DNA of 64,000 bases from Deltaproteobacteria bacterium (GTDB lineage Bacteria; Desulfobacterota_D; UBA1144; Nemesobacterales; UBA2774). The stretch spans positions 21,257 through 85,256 of the forward strand of contig JAJCZS010000042.1 of the NCBI GenBank assembly GCA_029262275.1, written 5' to 3'. Every line of letters begins with the position of its first letter. The first letter of the stretch is position 1. A program made the position numbers and the translations under genes. Below are positions 23,927 to 34,393 of the stretch, piece by piece. Under the pieces are notes generated by a model. It was not told the DNA's origin. It did no database searches and saw nothing but the letters and a program-made list of their open reading frames with translations.

Positions 23927-25748
23927 AATTAAATCTTCAAACTATACATTGGGCAAAGTACTCGTAGGTGTAGTTTCAATTCTAATATTGGCCCTTATTC
24001 TTAGTAATAGTTTTCAGAGTATTAATTTCTATTTCGTATTGGCAACTCTGCTTATTTTATCCTCAGTGGTTTTAGGATACTCCCTCAAAGGCAATAAAAT
24101 TAAATTGGCATCAAGTATATTCAATAAAGATGGTGCTAAGAATGCTCCTGTAACAAATTTAAAAATGGGTAGTTCTGAAGATGCTGCCTATGATGAATCT
24201 AATAATGTTAAAGAACTGAGAGCCGATATTAACAAAGCTCTTGTGATGTTAGGCAAGTTGGTTCAGAGCCACAGCATATTATTTTATATGAAGATGGATG
24301 ACGGACTGTTTACAATTGCAGATTATATATCTAACAATGAAGAAATCATTGATAGCGGACAGCGAGTTAGTTTCCGCAGCGGCTATCTTGGATGGGTCTT
24401 AAAGACTAAAACTCCTGTTCTGATTACTAGCATCAAAAATGTTAGACAAAATCTGATTTACTATACAAAAGACATTCCGGTTAAATCATTGTTCGCCACT
24501 CCACTTCTCATGAAGGCTGAGGCAAATGTTCCTGAGAGCAAAAGAGATGTTGTAGGAATTCTCATCATTGATAGCATGAATAAAAATGTATTTGGAGAAA
24601 ATGAGAAGCTTATAGTCTCTCTTATCTCAGATAGGATTAGCGAGATTATAGATAGGTTCCAGCTTTCTGAAAAAGTTAAACTCAGCTCCCAAGAACTTAA
24701 CTCTTTTTATGATTTTACACAGAAACTCAATTCCACAGATAGTATCGATGCAGTAATGGATCATGTCATAGATACTCTGGAGCGGGGCTTGGAGGCTGAT
24801 TTTGTTGGGGTTACGCTTTTAGATGATGATGAGGGCTGTACATTAAAGAGGATTAGCGATAAGGATAAAAGCCATCTGGAAGGTAACGAAATTCCCTACT
24901 CGGATAATCTTACATGGCTAGTAAATGAGGGTAAAAACTATTTTAACACAGAAGATCTCTCAACAAGGACTAAGTACAGAAGCATATTTGGTAAGGAAAT
25001 TGATTTTGCTTTGGGTGTAAAGAATGTTAAATCAGTTTTAATCTATCCGCTTATTGAAAAGATTCCCGAGGAGCATGATAGAGAAACAAATATACTAGGC
25101 TCCGTGGTGATTGCCCGCAAGGAAAAGTTGTTATTTAATGAGAGTGAAATCAGTCTTGCTAAAATAATTTGTGGTGAATCAGCAAAATTTATAAAGACTT
25201 CTGTAAATTATCAAAAGACCAAAGAGCTTGCTATAAGGGACGGTCTTACAGGCTTATACAATTATAGGCATTTTCAGGAAATGCTTTCCTATACCATTGC
25301 ACACTCAGATAGATATGATGAACGTTCATCTCTAATATTAATGGACGTGGATGATTTGAAGAGTATTAATGATACTTATGGGCATAGAGCTGGGGATAGC
25401 GTCTTGTCATTTGTCGGTAAAGTGTTGACTGAGTCTCTTAGAAAAATCGATGTATCAGCAAGATATGGTGGGGATGAGTTTGCTATAGTTCTTCCTAATA
25501 CAAACAAAAGAGGGTCCCTAGTGGTTGCCCAAAAAATTAAAAACAATATCAAGAATATGCCTTTTAAATTTAATGGCGATGAGGTCTATATCACTCTTAG
25601 TGTAGGAATAGCTACTTATCCAGAGAATGCTCCTGATAATGAAGCTCTAATAGAAAAAGCGGACAAGGCTTTATACGAATCTAAGAATCAGGGCAAAGAT
25701 AAGGTAGTTCACTGCGCGGATATATCTCTTGAAGAGCTTGGGACTTAA
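23898..25748 (+). CDS. Diguanylate cyclase with N-terminal TM and GAF-like sensor domains
   Basis: RDGLTGLYNYRHFQEML, SARYGGDEFAIVLP (GGDEF); GTG start overlapping ftsB-like gene. Confidence 0.9.
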   Translation: MKKFIDFKSKIKSSNYTLGKVLVGVVSILILALILSNSFQSINFYFVLATLLILSSVVLGYSLKGNKIKLASSIFNKDGAKNAPVTNLKMGSSEDAAYDESNNVKELRADINKALVMLGKLVQSHSILFYMKMDDGLFTIADYISNNEEIIDSGQRVSFRSGYLGWVLKTKTPVLITSIKNVRQNLIYYTKDIPVKSLFATPLLMKAEANVPESKRDVVGILIIDSMNKNVFGENEKLIVSLISDRISEIIDRFQLSEKVKLSSQELNSFYDFTQKLNSTDSIDAVMDHVIDTLERGLEADFVGVTLLDDDEGCTLKRISDKDKSHLEGNEIPYSDNLTWLVNEGKNYFNTEDLSTRTKYRSIFGKEIDFALGVKNVKSVLIYPLIEKIPEEHDRETNILGSVVIARKEKLLFNESEISLAKIICGESAKFIKTSVNYQKTKELAIRDGLTGLYNYRHFQEMLSYTIAHSDRYDERSSLILMDVDDLKSINDTYGHRAGDSVLSFVGKVLTESLRKIDVSARYGGDEFAIVLPNTNKRGSLVVAQKIKNNIKNMPFKFNGDEVYITLSVGIATYPENAPDNEALIEKADKALYESKNQGKDKVVHCADISLEELGT

Positions 25749-25773
25749 TCAATAGCATGTAAACTCTATATTT

Positions 25774-26616
25774 ATGCCCCTCACAAAAACCACAGCTAAT
25801 CCTAAAGAGTTTTTCTCTAAAATTAAATCCTATCCAAATAAGAAGCTAGGACAAAATTTTATTAAAGATTTTAGAATTATTGACCATATCGCTCAAGCGG
25901 CCGAGCTCTCGGAGGAGGACGAAGTTCTAGAGATAGGCCCTGGGTTAGGAGCCCTTACATTTGCTTTAGCAAATAAGGCCCAACGGGTAGTGGCCATTGA
26001 AAAGGATAGCAAGCTCTTTGAACATTTAAGAGAGCTATTTAATGACTATACGAATGTAGAGTTTATAAATCAGGACGCATTGAAGACGGATTACGGTAAT
26101 TTCTACAGGGGCAGTAAACTAAAGGCAATTGCAAATCTTCCTTATAGTGTTTCGTCTCCAGTTTTGTTTAAGCTACTTGAAGCCCGTCAGTATTTCTCAT
26201 CCATGGTATTGATGCTGCAACACGAAGTTGGCGAGAGAATAACCGCACCTCCTGGAGGGAAAACATATGGGTCTATATCCGTTTTGCTGCAAGCTTACTG
26301 TGATATCACATCAGAGTTTCGTGTATCACCTGAGTCATTCTGGCCTAAACCCAAGGTCGACTCGGTAGTATTGAAATTTGTCCCTCTTGAAACTCCCAGA
26401 GCTGAAATTTCAGATGATAGACTTTTTGAAAAAGTTGTAAGAGCTGCCTTTTCTTCTAGAAGAAAGATGCTGGGGAATTCACTTCAGTCAGGTTTTTCCA
26501 AAGAGTTGGTGGTTGAGGCTCTAAATCAGTCCGGGATAGATTCCAAAAGACGTGCGGAGACACTCTCTGTTGAAGAATTTGCTAAGCTCACCGAAAATAT
26601 TTCGGTATGTTCTTAG
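25774..26616 (+). CDS. rsmA: 16S rRNA (adenine1518/1519-N6)-dimethyltransferase
   Basis: KKLGQNFIKD, LEIGPGLGALT, IANLPYSVSSPVL. Confidence 0.96.
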   Translation: MPLTKTTANPKEFFSKIKSYPNKKLGQNFIKDFRIIDHIAQAAELSEEDEVLEIGPGLGALTFALANKAQRVVAIEKDSKLFEHLRELFNDYTNVEFINQDALKTDYGNFYRGSKLKAIANLPYSVSSPVLFKLLEARQYFSSMVLMLQHEVGERITAPPGGKTYGSISVLLQAYCDITSEFRVSPESFWPKPKVDSVVLKFVPLETPRAEISDDRLFEKVVRAAFSSRRKMLGNSLQSGFSKELVVEALNQSGIDSKRRAETLSVEEFAKLTENISVCS

Positions 26617-26686
26617 TCTCATAAAGATTTATGAGGTAGATGGAATAACAATAATTTGTTGGAGGGTAAAGAATAAATTAGTTCTA

Positions 26687-27184
26687 TTAATCCTCAGAAG
26701 ACACAATTAAAAGGGTGGTTTCTGCTTCAACCGCATCCCCTTCGTTAACCAAGACTTCAGTCACTTTTCCTTCTATAGGAGATTTAAGCTCGCTTTCCAT
26801 TTTCATAGCTTCCACAACGGCTACACCTTCATCCGCCGTAACTTCATCTCCGACATCTTTAAGAATTTTTACGACACGGCTTGGCATTGGTGATTTTATT
26901 TCTTGCACGCCTGAAAGAACTTGAGAGGATTTTCTCTGATCTCTCTCAGATATGGCTTCAATTATAAATAAATCACCATCCATGAATACCTGTAATTTTT
27001 TGCCGTCTTTTAAAACCCCGATAGTAAGTGATTTGCCCTCTAATATAATGGAATAGAGGTTGTCATCAATTTTTTCAAACTCAACAGGGATTTCTTTATC
27101 ATTAATTTTAACGAAAGTTTGCTCTTTTTCTCGATCTACTTCTATACTAAAAACCTTATCTTTGATCTTCAATGTGTATGTCAT
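26687..27184 (-). CDS. Biotin carboxyl carrier protein of acyl-CoA carboxylase
   Basis: Biotinylation motif VVEAMKMESELKSP. Confidence 0.93.
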   Translation of the reverse strand: MTYTLKIKDKVFSIEVDREKEQTFVKINDKEIPVEFEKIDDNLYSIILEGKSLTIGVLKDGKKLQVFMDGDLFIIEAISERDQRKSSQVLSGVQEIKSPMPSRVVKILKDVGDEVTADEGVAVVEAMKMESELKSPIEGKVTEVLVNEGDAVEAETTLLIVSSED

Positions 27185-28674
27185 ATCAGTGAGCCCCCTG
27201 ATAGTGAAGCTTTTCTTGCAAGGAGCTTCCAGTTTGATTGAGGAGCCTTTTCGGTCTCAGTAGTTTCTTCTACATCATCAACTGCGAGTGCTGCAGCAAT
27301 CAATGCAGGCTCAATATCAACCTCTCCCGGTGTTAACAGTTCGGGGTGTCGCTCAATGAAACCAGTATCTAATTTTCCTTGTCTGAATTCTTCGTTATTC
27401 ATTACACGTATAAGGAACCCTATATTTGTTTTTACACCAAGAACTACATATTCTCTAAGAGCTGATGCCATTTTATCAATAGCTGCCTCTCTTGAGTCCG
27501 CCCATACAACTAATTTTGATAACATAGGGTCATAGTATGAAGTAATTTCACAACCACTGTATATAGATGAGTCATCTCTTATTCCGGGCCCGCTGGGTGC
27601 TTTAACATATTGAAGCAATCCCGGAGAGGGCATAAAATTAGTTTCAGGATCTTCTGCATATACCCTACATTCAACTGCCCAACCGTTAATCTCTAAATCT
27701 TTTTGCTTGAAAGGTAGTTTTTCTCCATCTGCTATACGCACCATCCATTTCACGATGTCAAACCCAGTGATCATTTCAGTTACTGGGTGCTCAACTTGGA
27801 CACGGGTGTTCATCTCAAGAAAATAAAAATTTTCTTTTTGATCCATGATAAATTCTACTGTTCCGGCGCCGCTGTAGTTAACTGCTTTTGCAATTCTAAC
27901 CGCTACTTCACCCATTTTTTTTCTAGTTTTTGCACTAATAGCACTTGAGGGTGCTTCTTCAATTACCTTTTGATGTCTTCTTTGAATAGAGCACTCACGT
28001 TCAAATAAATGAAGTGTGTTTCCATGAGTGTCCGCGATTATTTGTATTTCAACGTGTCTTGGTTGCTCAACGAATCTCTCCACAAATACTGAGTCGTCTC
28101 CAAAAGAGGAACGTGCTTCACTTTTAGCCATACGTAGCGAGCTTTCAAATTCTTCTTTATCTCTGACCAACCTCATTCCCTTACCACCTCCACCTGCGGA
28201 GGCTTTGATCATCACGGGGTAGCCAATTTTATCTGCAACTCCTGAGGCTTCTACATCAGTTACCGCACCGTCTGATCCGGGCACAAGGGGTACTTTTGAT
28301 TTCTGTGCAATTTTTCTGGCCGTTATTTTGTCACCCATAAGCCGTATAGCTTCTGCAGAAGGGCCAATAAAAACTATCCCTTCTTTCTCACATCTCTTTG
28401 CAAACTCTTCATTCTCAGAAAGGAAGCCAAAACCCGGGTGAATGGCCTCAGCACCTGATTTCTTGGCAACATCAATTATTTTATCTATAACCAAATAACT
28501 CTCTGCGGGAGCTGGGGGGCCTATGTGATATGCTTCATCAGCCAAGGCTACGTGCAGTGATCTGCGGTCAGCATCTGAATAAACTGCAATAGTAACAGCG
28601 CCTAGCTCTTTACAGGCTCTGATTATCCTTACCGCGATTTCCCCTCTATTTGCTATAAGTATCTTTTTAAACAT
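27181..28674 (-). CDS. accC: Biotin carboxylase subunit of acetyl/propionyl-CoA carboxylase
   Basis: FKKILIANRGEIAVRIIRACKELG, GGGGKGMRLV, FLEMNTRVQVEHPVTEMITG. Confidence 0.96.
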   Translation of the reverse strand: MFKKILIANRGEIAVRIIRACKELGAVTIAVYSDADRRSLHVALADEAYHIGPPAPAESYLVIDKIIDVAKKSGAEAIHPGFGFLSENEEFAKRCEKEGIVFIGPSAEAIRLMGDKITARKIAQKSKVPLVPGSDGAVTDVEASGVADKIGYPVMIKASAGGGGKGMRLVRDKEEFESSLRMAKSEARSSFGDDSVFVERFVEQPRHVEIQIIADTHGNTLHLFERECSIQRRHQKVIEEAPSSAISAKTRKKMGEVAVRIAKAVNYSGAGTVEFIMDQKENFYFLEMNTRVQVEHPVTEMITGFDIVKWMVRIADGEKLPFKQKDLEINGWAVECRVYAEDPETNFMPSPGLLQYVKAPSGPGIRDDSSIYSGCEITSYYDPMLSKLVVWADSREAAIDKMASALREYVVLGVKTNIGFLIRVMNNEEFRQGKLDTGFIERHPELLTPGEVDIEPALIAAALAVDDVEETTETEKAPQSNWKLLARKASLSGGSLI

Positions 28675-28692
28675 TTAGTATTTCCTTTGCTT

Positions 28693-30237
28693 TTAAAGCG
28701 GAATGTTCCCATGCTTTTTAGGAGGAAGAGTTTGTCTTTTCCCATCAAGCATATCAAATGCCGCAATCACGCGAGGTCTTGTATCTTCAGGTCTTATAAC
28801 TTCGTCTACAAAGCCAAGCTCGGCAGCTTTGTAAGGATTTGCAAAATTTTCTTTATACTCTTCAATTAGCTTAGCTCTTTCACCTTCAGGGTCATCAGCC
28901 TGTGCAATCTGGCCGCGGGAGATAATGTTTACTGCTCCGTCAGAGCCCATAACAGCAATTTCAGCAGTTGGATAAGCCAATGTCATATCACCTCTAATGT
29001 GTCTTGATGACATAACATCATATGCGCCTCCATATGCTTTCCTGGTGATAACCGTAACCCTAGGGACGGTAGCCTCACTATAGGCGTAGAGGAGCTTTGC
29101 ACCATGCTTAATAATTCCGCCCCACTCCTGAGAGGTTCCAGGTAGGAATCCAGGAACATCTTCAAAAGTTAAAAGTGGAATATTAAAACAATCACAAAAT
29201 CTGACAAACCTGGCGCCTTTAATAGAGGCATCGATGTCAAGACAACCTGCAAGCATGTTGGGCTGGTTTCCTACTATTCCTATAACCCGTCCTGCTAATC
29301 TGGCAAATCCTACAATAATATTTTTTGCGTAATGTTCCTGTACTTCAAAGAAATAACCTTCATCAACAACAGAGGTAACCACATCCTTCATATCGTAGGG
29401 TTTATTAGGATTTTCAGGGACGATTGATCTAAGCCCCATATCCCTTCGGTCCGAAGGGTCTTCTGTGGCAACCCTGGGAGGGTCTTCCATATTGTTTGAA
29501 GGCAAGAAACTTAGTAGTTCTTTTATTAATAGTATAGATTCTTTATCATCTTCGGCGGCAAAATGAGCAACACCGCTTCTGGAGTTGTGAACTATTGCTC
29601 CGCCTAAATCCTCGGAGTTTACTTCTTCGTGAGTTACTGCCTTGATAACATCGGGGCCAGTTATAAACATGTAACTCGTATCTTTAACCATTATTGTAAA
29701 GTCGGTTATTGCTGGAGAGTAAACGGCTCCACCAGCACATGGGCCCATAATTGATGAGATTTGAGGCACCACTCCAGATGCCAATACATTTCTTGAGAAT
29801 ATTTCAGCATATCCTGCAAGGCTCTCGACACCTTCTTGGATTCTTGCTCCACCTGAGTCGCTAAGACCTACTACAGGTGCTCCTACTTGCATGGCTAGGT
29901 CCATTATCTTGCATATCTTTCTGCCGTGCTCCATTCCAAGCGAGCCGCCAAAAACCGTAAAGTCCTGAGCATAAACAAACACCTTTCGACCCTCAACCTT
30001 TCCGTATCCGGTTACAACACCATCACCTAGGAATTTCTTATCTCCCATTCCAAAGTCATTGCATCTATGTACAACAAATTTATCGAGTTCTACAAAGGTA
30101 TTCTTATCAAGAAGTAGGTCTATTCTTTCTCTTGCTGTAAGCTTGCCGTTGTCATGCTGTTTTTTTATGCGGGATTCTCCGCCCCCTGACTCGGCTTCTT
30201 TTTCTTTTTGTTCTAGTATTTCAATTTTTTCCTTCAT
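28693..30237 (-). CDS. Acyl-CoA carboxylase carboxyltransferase (propionyl-CoA carboxylase beta-like)
   Basis: [39 protein letters not shown]-like [43 protein letters not shown]. Confidence 0.95.
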   Translation of the reverse strand: MKEKIEILEQKEKEAESGGGESRIKKQHDNGKLTARERIDLLLDKNTFVELDKFVVHRCNDFGMGDKKFLGDGVVTGYGKVEGRKVFVYAQDFTVFGGSLGMEHGRKICKIMDLAMQVGAPVVGLSDSGGARIQEGVESLAGYAEIFSRNVLASGVVPQISSIMGPCAGGAVYSPAITDFTIMVKDTSYMFITGPDVIKAVTHEEVNSEDLGGAIVHNSRSGVAHFAAEDDKESILLIKELLSFLPSNNMEDPPRVATEDPSDRRDMGLRSIVPENPNKPYDMKDVVTSVVDEGYFFEVQEHYAKNIIVGFARLAGRVIGIVGNQPNMLAGCLDIDASIKGARFVRFCDCFNIPLLTFEDVPGFLPGTSQEWGGIIKHGAKLLYAYSEATVPRVTVITRKAYGGAYDVMSSRHIRGDMTLAYPTAEIAVMGSDGAVNIISRGQIAQADDPEGERAKLIEEYKENFANPYKAAELGFVDEVIRPEDTRPRVIAAFDMLDGKRQTLPPKKHGNIPL

Positions 30238-30367
30238 TATCAGCTCCTTTGAAGGTCTTTAAGAGACCAAAACTGTACTCAGAAATTTTATAGTTGGCAA
30301 GTGCAGCGAAGCTCTAATAGTGTGCGGCAAATTTTGAATTTTATTAGGATGTTTAAAGAGGCTAGAG

Positions 30368-30970
30368 CTATTTTAATTCCATGATTTTTTGCCAGAGTTT
30401 ATTAACCTGGTTTTCGCTCTCTTCTAAGGTTCCAGTGTTGTCAATTATATAGTCTGCATGCTGTGTTTTTTCTGAGGTGGGCATTTGTGAATTAATTCTC
30501 GATAATGCCTCATCTATGGAAAGCTCATTCCTCTTTTTTAGCCTCTCTATTTGTGATTCCTCATCCGAAGTTACCACAATCAGCTTCTCTATTAGATCTT
30601 TAAGTCCACCTTTTTCAACAATAAGAGCTGCCTCAATAATAACGACCTTAGCATTCTCTCTTTTATATTGATCTACTTTCTTTCTTGCTGTTTGTATGAT
30701 TACTGGATGAGTTATATCGTTTAATACTTTTCTCTTGTTATCATCATTGAAAATAATGTCTCCAAGAGTTTTTCTATTTATAGTAAGATCCGGATTTAAA
30801 ATGTCCTTGCCAAAAGCGTCCACTATTTTCTTCCATGTGGGCTGATTAGGCTCAACAATCTTTTTTGCTATATCATCGACATCGATGACTTTAGCACCGA
30901 GGTTCTCAAGCATCAGTGCCACAACACTTTTTCCAGAAGCTATATTTCCTGTGAGACCTAAAACCTTCAT
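30368..30970 (-). CDS. coaE: Dephospho-CoA kinase
   Basis: LGLTGNIASGKSVVALMLENLGAKVIDVDDIAK. Confidence 0.95.
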   Translation of the reverse strand: MKVLGLTGNIASGKSVVALMLENLGAKVIDVDDIAKKIVEPNQPTWKKIVDAFGKDILNPDLTINRKTLGDIIFNDDNKRKVLNDITHPVIIQTARKKVDQYKRENAKVVIIEAALIVEKGGLKDLIEKLIVVTSDEESQIERLKKRNELSIDEALSRINSQMPTSEKTQHADYIIDNTGTLEESENQVNKLWQKIMELK

Positions 30971-31089
30971 TGGGGTATTGTAATTTGGGAAACCCAGGGT
31001 TTCAAATATTTATATCTCTTATATAGTTTAAATCTACAGTTTGGTATACTAGAGGAGCTTTATATAGATTTTTAAGAACGGAGCTTTAT

Positions 31090-31959
31090 ATGTCTAAGAA
31101 GGTCGATGAAATAAAAAAAGTTGCTGTGGTTGGTGCTGGAACTATGGGCTCTGGAATTGCTCAGGTTATAGCTTCAAACGATAGAGAAGTTTTATTGGTG
31201 GATGTCTCTGATGCGGCTCTTGATAGAGGTATACAGCTTATAGAGAAGAGCCTTGGTAGGCTTGTAAAAAAAGAGTCTATAACTCAGGAAGTTAGCAGCT
31301 CAATACTAGGGCGGATTTTAAAAACAACCAATTTTGAGGATTTGGGCGATGTTGACTTGGTTATCGAGGCTGCTTTTGAAGATGTGGATGTTAAAAAGGA
31401 GATATATAACAAGCTCGACAATATAACTGGCAAAGATGTTGTTCTTGCTACCAATACATCGTCTCTTCCAATAGTAGAGATTGCTGTCGGCACTGGTAAA
31501 GCCGACAAAATAGTGGGAATGCACTTTTTTAATCCTGCCCCTTTGATGAAACTTGTAGAAATAATAAAAACACTTGTTACGTCTGATGAAACTGCGCAGT
31601 TCGCATATGACTTTGCCTTAGCTCTGGGGAAAGAGCCTGTTATGACAAAGGATAGCCCGGGGTTTATTGTTAATAGAATTTTAGTTCCAATGCTAAATGA
31701 AGCTGTTTTTGCTTATCAAGACGGAGTAGGATCGGCTGAGGATATAGATAAAGCAATGGTACTCGGAACTAATCAACCTATAGGTCCTCTGGCATTAGTA
31801 GATTTGATTGGACTTGATGTGACTTTGGATGTTATGGACACCTTCTACAGAGAGTTTCAAGACTCGAAGTTTAGAGCGGCTCCACTTCTTCGCCAGATGG
31901 TGCGGGCGGGACAATTGGGGAGAAAATCAGGCAAAGGATTTTTTAACTACGATAAATAA
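31090..31959 (+). CDS. 3-hydroxybutyryl-CoA dehydrogenase
   Basis: VAVVGAGTMGSGIAQV, GMHFFNPAPLMKLVEII, KDSPGFIVNRILVPMLNEA. Confidence 0.95.
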   Translation: MSKKVDEIKKVAVVGAGTMGSGIAQVIASNDREVLLVDVSDAALDRGIQLIEKSLGRLVKKESITQEVSSSILGRILKTTNFEDLGDVDLVIEAAFEDVDVKKEIYNKLDNITGKDVVLATNTSSLPIVEIAVGTGKADKIVGMHFFNPAPLMKLVEIIKTLVTSDETAQFAYDFALALGKEPVMTKDSPGFIVNRILVPMLNEAVFAYQDGVGSAEDIDKAMVLGTNQPIGPLALVDLIGLDVTLDVMDTFYREFQDSKFRAAPLLRQMVRAGQLGRKSGKGFFNYDK

Positions 31960-31968
31960 GCTCTGGGT

Positions 31969-33366
31969 TTATTCGTTAGGAATCACTGATATAGCATTGT
32001 TAAGACGCGCTATTACCTCGTCTTTTCCTAAAATATCCATTACTTCAAATATTCCCGGGCTTACAGTACCCCCGGTAAGAGCTACTCTCACAGGCTGTGC
32101 GATTTTACCTAGCTTAAGCTCCCTTTCTTCCATTACTTGATCAAACACTTTGTGCATTTCATCCATGTTGAAGTCGGAGAGATTGGAAAGCTTATCTACA
32201 ATGTCTTGAAGTACAGGTTTAATTTCTGATTTTAGGAATTTGTTTTTAGCTTTTTCTTCAAATTCGATCTCAGAAGCGTAGAAGTAATTAATAGAGTCTC
32301 TAATGTCTAGAAGTGTCTTAGCTCTTTGGCTTAACTCTTTTATTATCTTAATCAACTTCTCGTCAAGCTCGACTTCAAGCCCGTTTTCCTTAAGAAGAGG
32401 TATTACAAGTTCGGCAATTTTCTCAGGCGGATCGTTTTTTATATAATGGCTGTTTAGCCACTCTAACTTCTCTTCGTTAAATACCGCTGCAGACTTTCCT
32501 ACATTATCTAGGGTGAACTTTTCTATTAATTCTTCTTTCGAGAAAATCTCCTGATCTCCGTAAGACCATCCCAGACGTGATAGGAAATTGATAATGGCTT
32601 CAGGCAAATACCCTCTATCTTTATAAGCCACAACTGAGGTTGCCCCGTGTCGTTTACTGAGTCTTTTGTTATCTGAGCCAAGTATCATAGATACATGGGC
32701 CAAGGTGGGCACCTCGTAGTTAAGGGATTTATATATTAGCACCTGTCTTGGGGTATTTATTAAGTGGTCATCGCCTCTTATCACGTGTGTAATGTTCATT
32801 GTGGCATCATCAACCACTACTGCAAAGTTATATGTTGGGAAACCATCTCTTTTTAATATTATAAAATCATCTACCTCTGTCGCATCAAACGTAACTGTAC
32901 CTCTTAGTTTATCTTGTACCTCTATAGTCCCCTCATCAGGTGTTTGCAAGCGAATAACATAGGGCACATCGGGACCCTCGTTTAATTTAGCCCACTCTCT
33001 TTTGTAGTGTAATACGTCCCCTCTGGATTGAGCTTCTTTCCTTTTCTCATCAAGTTCTTCGGGCGTCACATAGCATTTATACGCGTGACCTGAGTCTAGG
33101 AGCAGGTTTGCATGTTTTTGATATATCTCCAGCCTCTCTGACTGTCTAAACGGCCCCTCGTCCCAATCTAGTCCCAGCCACTCCATTGCATCTGTTATCT
33201 CGAGTATGGATTCTTCGGTGGATCTTTCCCGGTCCGTGTCTTCTACACGAAGTATAAATTGACCGCCGGCATGTCTTGCGAAAAGCCAGTTGAAAATTGC
33301 GGTTCTAGCTCCTCCTACATGCAAAGAGCCTGTTGGGCTTGGAGCGAATCTGGTTCTAACTGTCAT
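31969..33366 (-). CDS. gltX: Glutamyl-tRNA synthetase
   Basis: RFAPSPTGSLHVGGARTAIFNWLFAR, DNKRLSKRHGATSV. Confidence 0.97.
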   Translation of the reverse strand: MTVRTRFAPSPTGSLHVGGARTAIFNWLFARHAGGQFILRVEDTDRERSTEESILEITDAMEWLGLDWDEGPFRQSERLEIYQKHANLLLDSGHAYKCYVTPEELDEKRKEAQSRGDVLHYKREWAKLNEGPDVPYVIRLQTPDEGTIEVQDKLRGTVTFDATEVDDFIILKRDGFPTYNFAVVVDDATMNITHVIRGDDHLINTPRQVLIYKSLNYEVPTLAHVSMILGSDNKRLSKRHGATSVVAYKDRGYLPEAIINFLSRLGWSYGDQEIFSKEELIEKFTLDNVGKSAAVFNEEKLEWLNSHYIKNDPPEKIAELVIPLLKENGLEVELDEKLIKIIKELSQRAKTLLDIRDSINYFYASEIEFEEKAKNKFLKSEIKPVLQDIVDKLSNLSDFNMDEMHKVFDQVMEERELKLGKIAQPVRVALTGGTVSPGIFEVMDILGKDEVIARLNNAISVIPNE

Positions 33367-33432
33367 GGGGGTGTTATCTTAATTTAGAGTTCTCTTGGAG
33401 TCAACACGGGTGGAGTCAACAGAGGACATATA

Positions 33433-33768
33433 TTATTCCTCTATTTCTATTTCGAGCAGTTGATTGAGCTCACCTTTTCTTTCTAATTCTACGAGCTCAT
33501 CATATCCGCCAACAAGCTCGTCATTTACTAAGATGATTGGCACAGTTCTCCATTTATGCTTATCTACAAGTTCAATTCTGAGCTCATGGTTTGATGTAAG
33601 GTCGATCTCAGTATACTCGACCCCCTTTTTAGTAAGAAGTCCTTTGGCCGCGTGGCAATATGCGCAATATGTGCTTGTATATATCTCTATTTTAGTCAAA
33701 CTCTTACCATCCCTTCTCTCGTATAGCTGTTTAGGGTTTAGGATGCTTGGTTTTTTCAATAGATTCAA
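33433..33768 (-). CDS. Glutaredoxin-family protein
   Basis: IEIYTSTYCAYCHAAKGLL...WRTVPIILVNDELVGGYDELVELERKGEL. Confidence 0.9.
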   Translation of the reverse strand: MNLLKKPSILNPKQLYERRDGKSLTKIEIYTSTYCAYCHAAKGLLTKKGVEYTEIDLTSNHELRIELVDKHKWRTVPIILVNDELVGGYDELVELERKGELNQLLEIEIEE

Positions 33769-33842
33769 GTATTATTGAGAACCCATCGCGTTCTTTACAT
33801 AATATCAAGGGTCTGTAAATCAAGCAATTTATAAAAGATTAT

Positions 33843-34391
33843 ATGAGAAAACTTCTAACATCCCTCACTTTATTAATTTTTATAACAGTTTTGAGCTCCT
33901 GTGGTGTAACGAAATTCGTCGGTTACTATGCCTCAGCGGGCGATGAAGACCAGGGCGAGTTAAACGGACAGGTGTTTCAAACCGATGATACTTCCTACAC
34001 AATAGGTGCTTTGCCCTCTTCATGGGTAATACAAGACATTGATGGTGGTGATTTAGCTTTTAGGAATACTCAGTTTGACGGCACAATGACAGTGGATTCA
34101 ACGTGCAATGAGAAAAAGAAAAATTATAGCCTAAAAGCTCTCTCAGAATCACTTCTTATTGGTATTCATGGTAAAGAAGCTCTAGGGCGCGAAGAAATAA
34201 CGGTAGACGGACAACCTGCACTCAAAACAATATATATAGGTAGCCTTGATAATGTCCCAATTAAAATTGCAACTGTAGTGCTTAGGAAAAATATATGCAT
34301 ATATGATTTTACTTATGCCTCATCTCCAGAGCATTTTGATATAGGAATAGTAGATTTTAATAATTTTTTATCCCAGTTTAAGGCCTTGTAG
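33843..34391 (+). CDS. Hypothetical lipoprotein
   Basis: Signal peptide plus lipobox LSSC; next to mlaE. Confidence 0.7.
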   Translation: MRKLLTSLTLLIFITVLSSCGVTKFVGYYASAGDEDQGELNGQVFQTDDTSYTIGALPSSWVIQDIDGGDLAFRNTQFDGTMTVDSTCNEKKKNYSLKALSESLLIGIHGKEALGREEITVDGQPALKTIYIGSLDNVPIKIATVVLRKNICIYDFTYASSPEHFDIGIVDFNNFLSQFKAL

Positions 34392-34393
34392 AT

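Noticed and set aside
26591-26635. Two short inverted repeats (CCGAAA-ATA-TTTCGG; CTCATAAA-GA-TTTATGAG) as a strong terminator between rsmA and the BCCP gene
   Set aside because: The first lies inside rsmA coding sequence and neither is followed by a clear U-tract; not scored as a feature.
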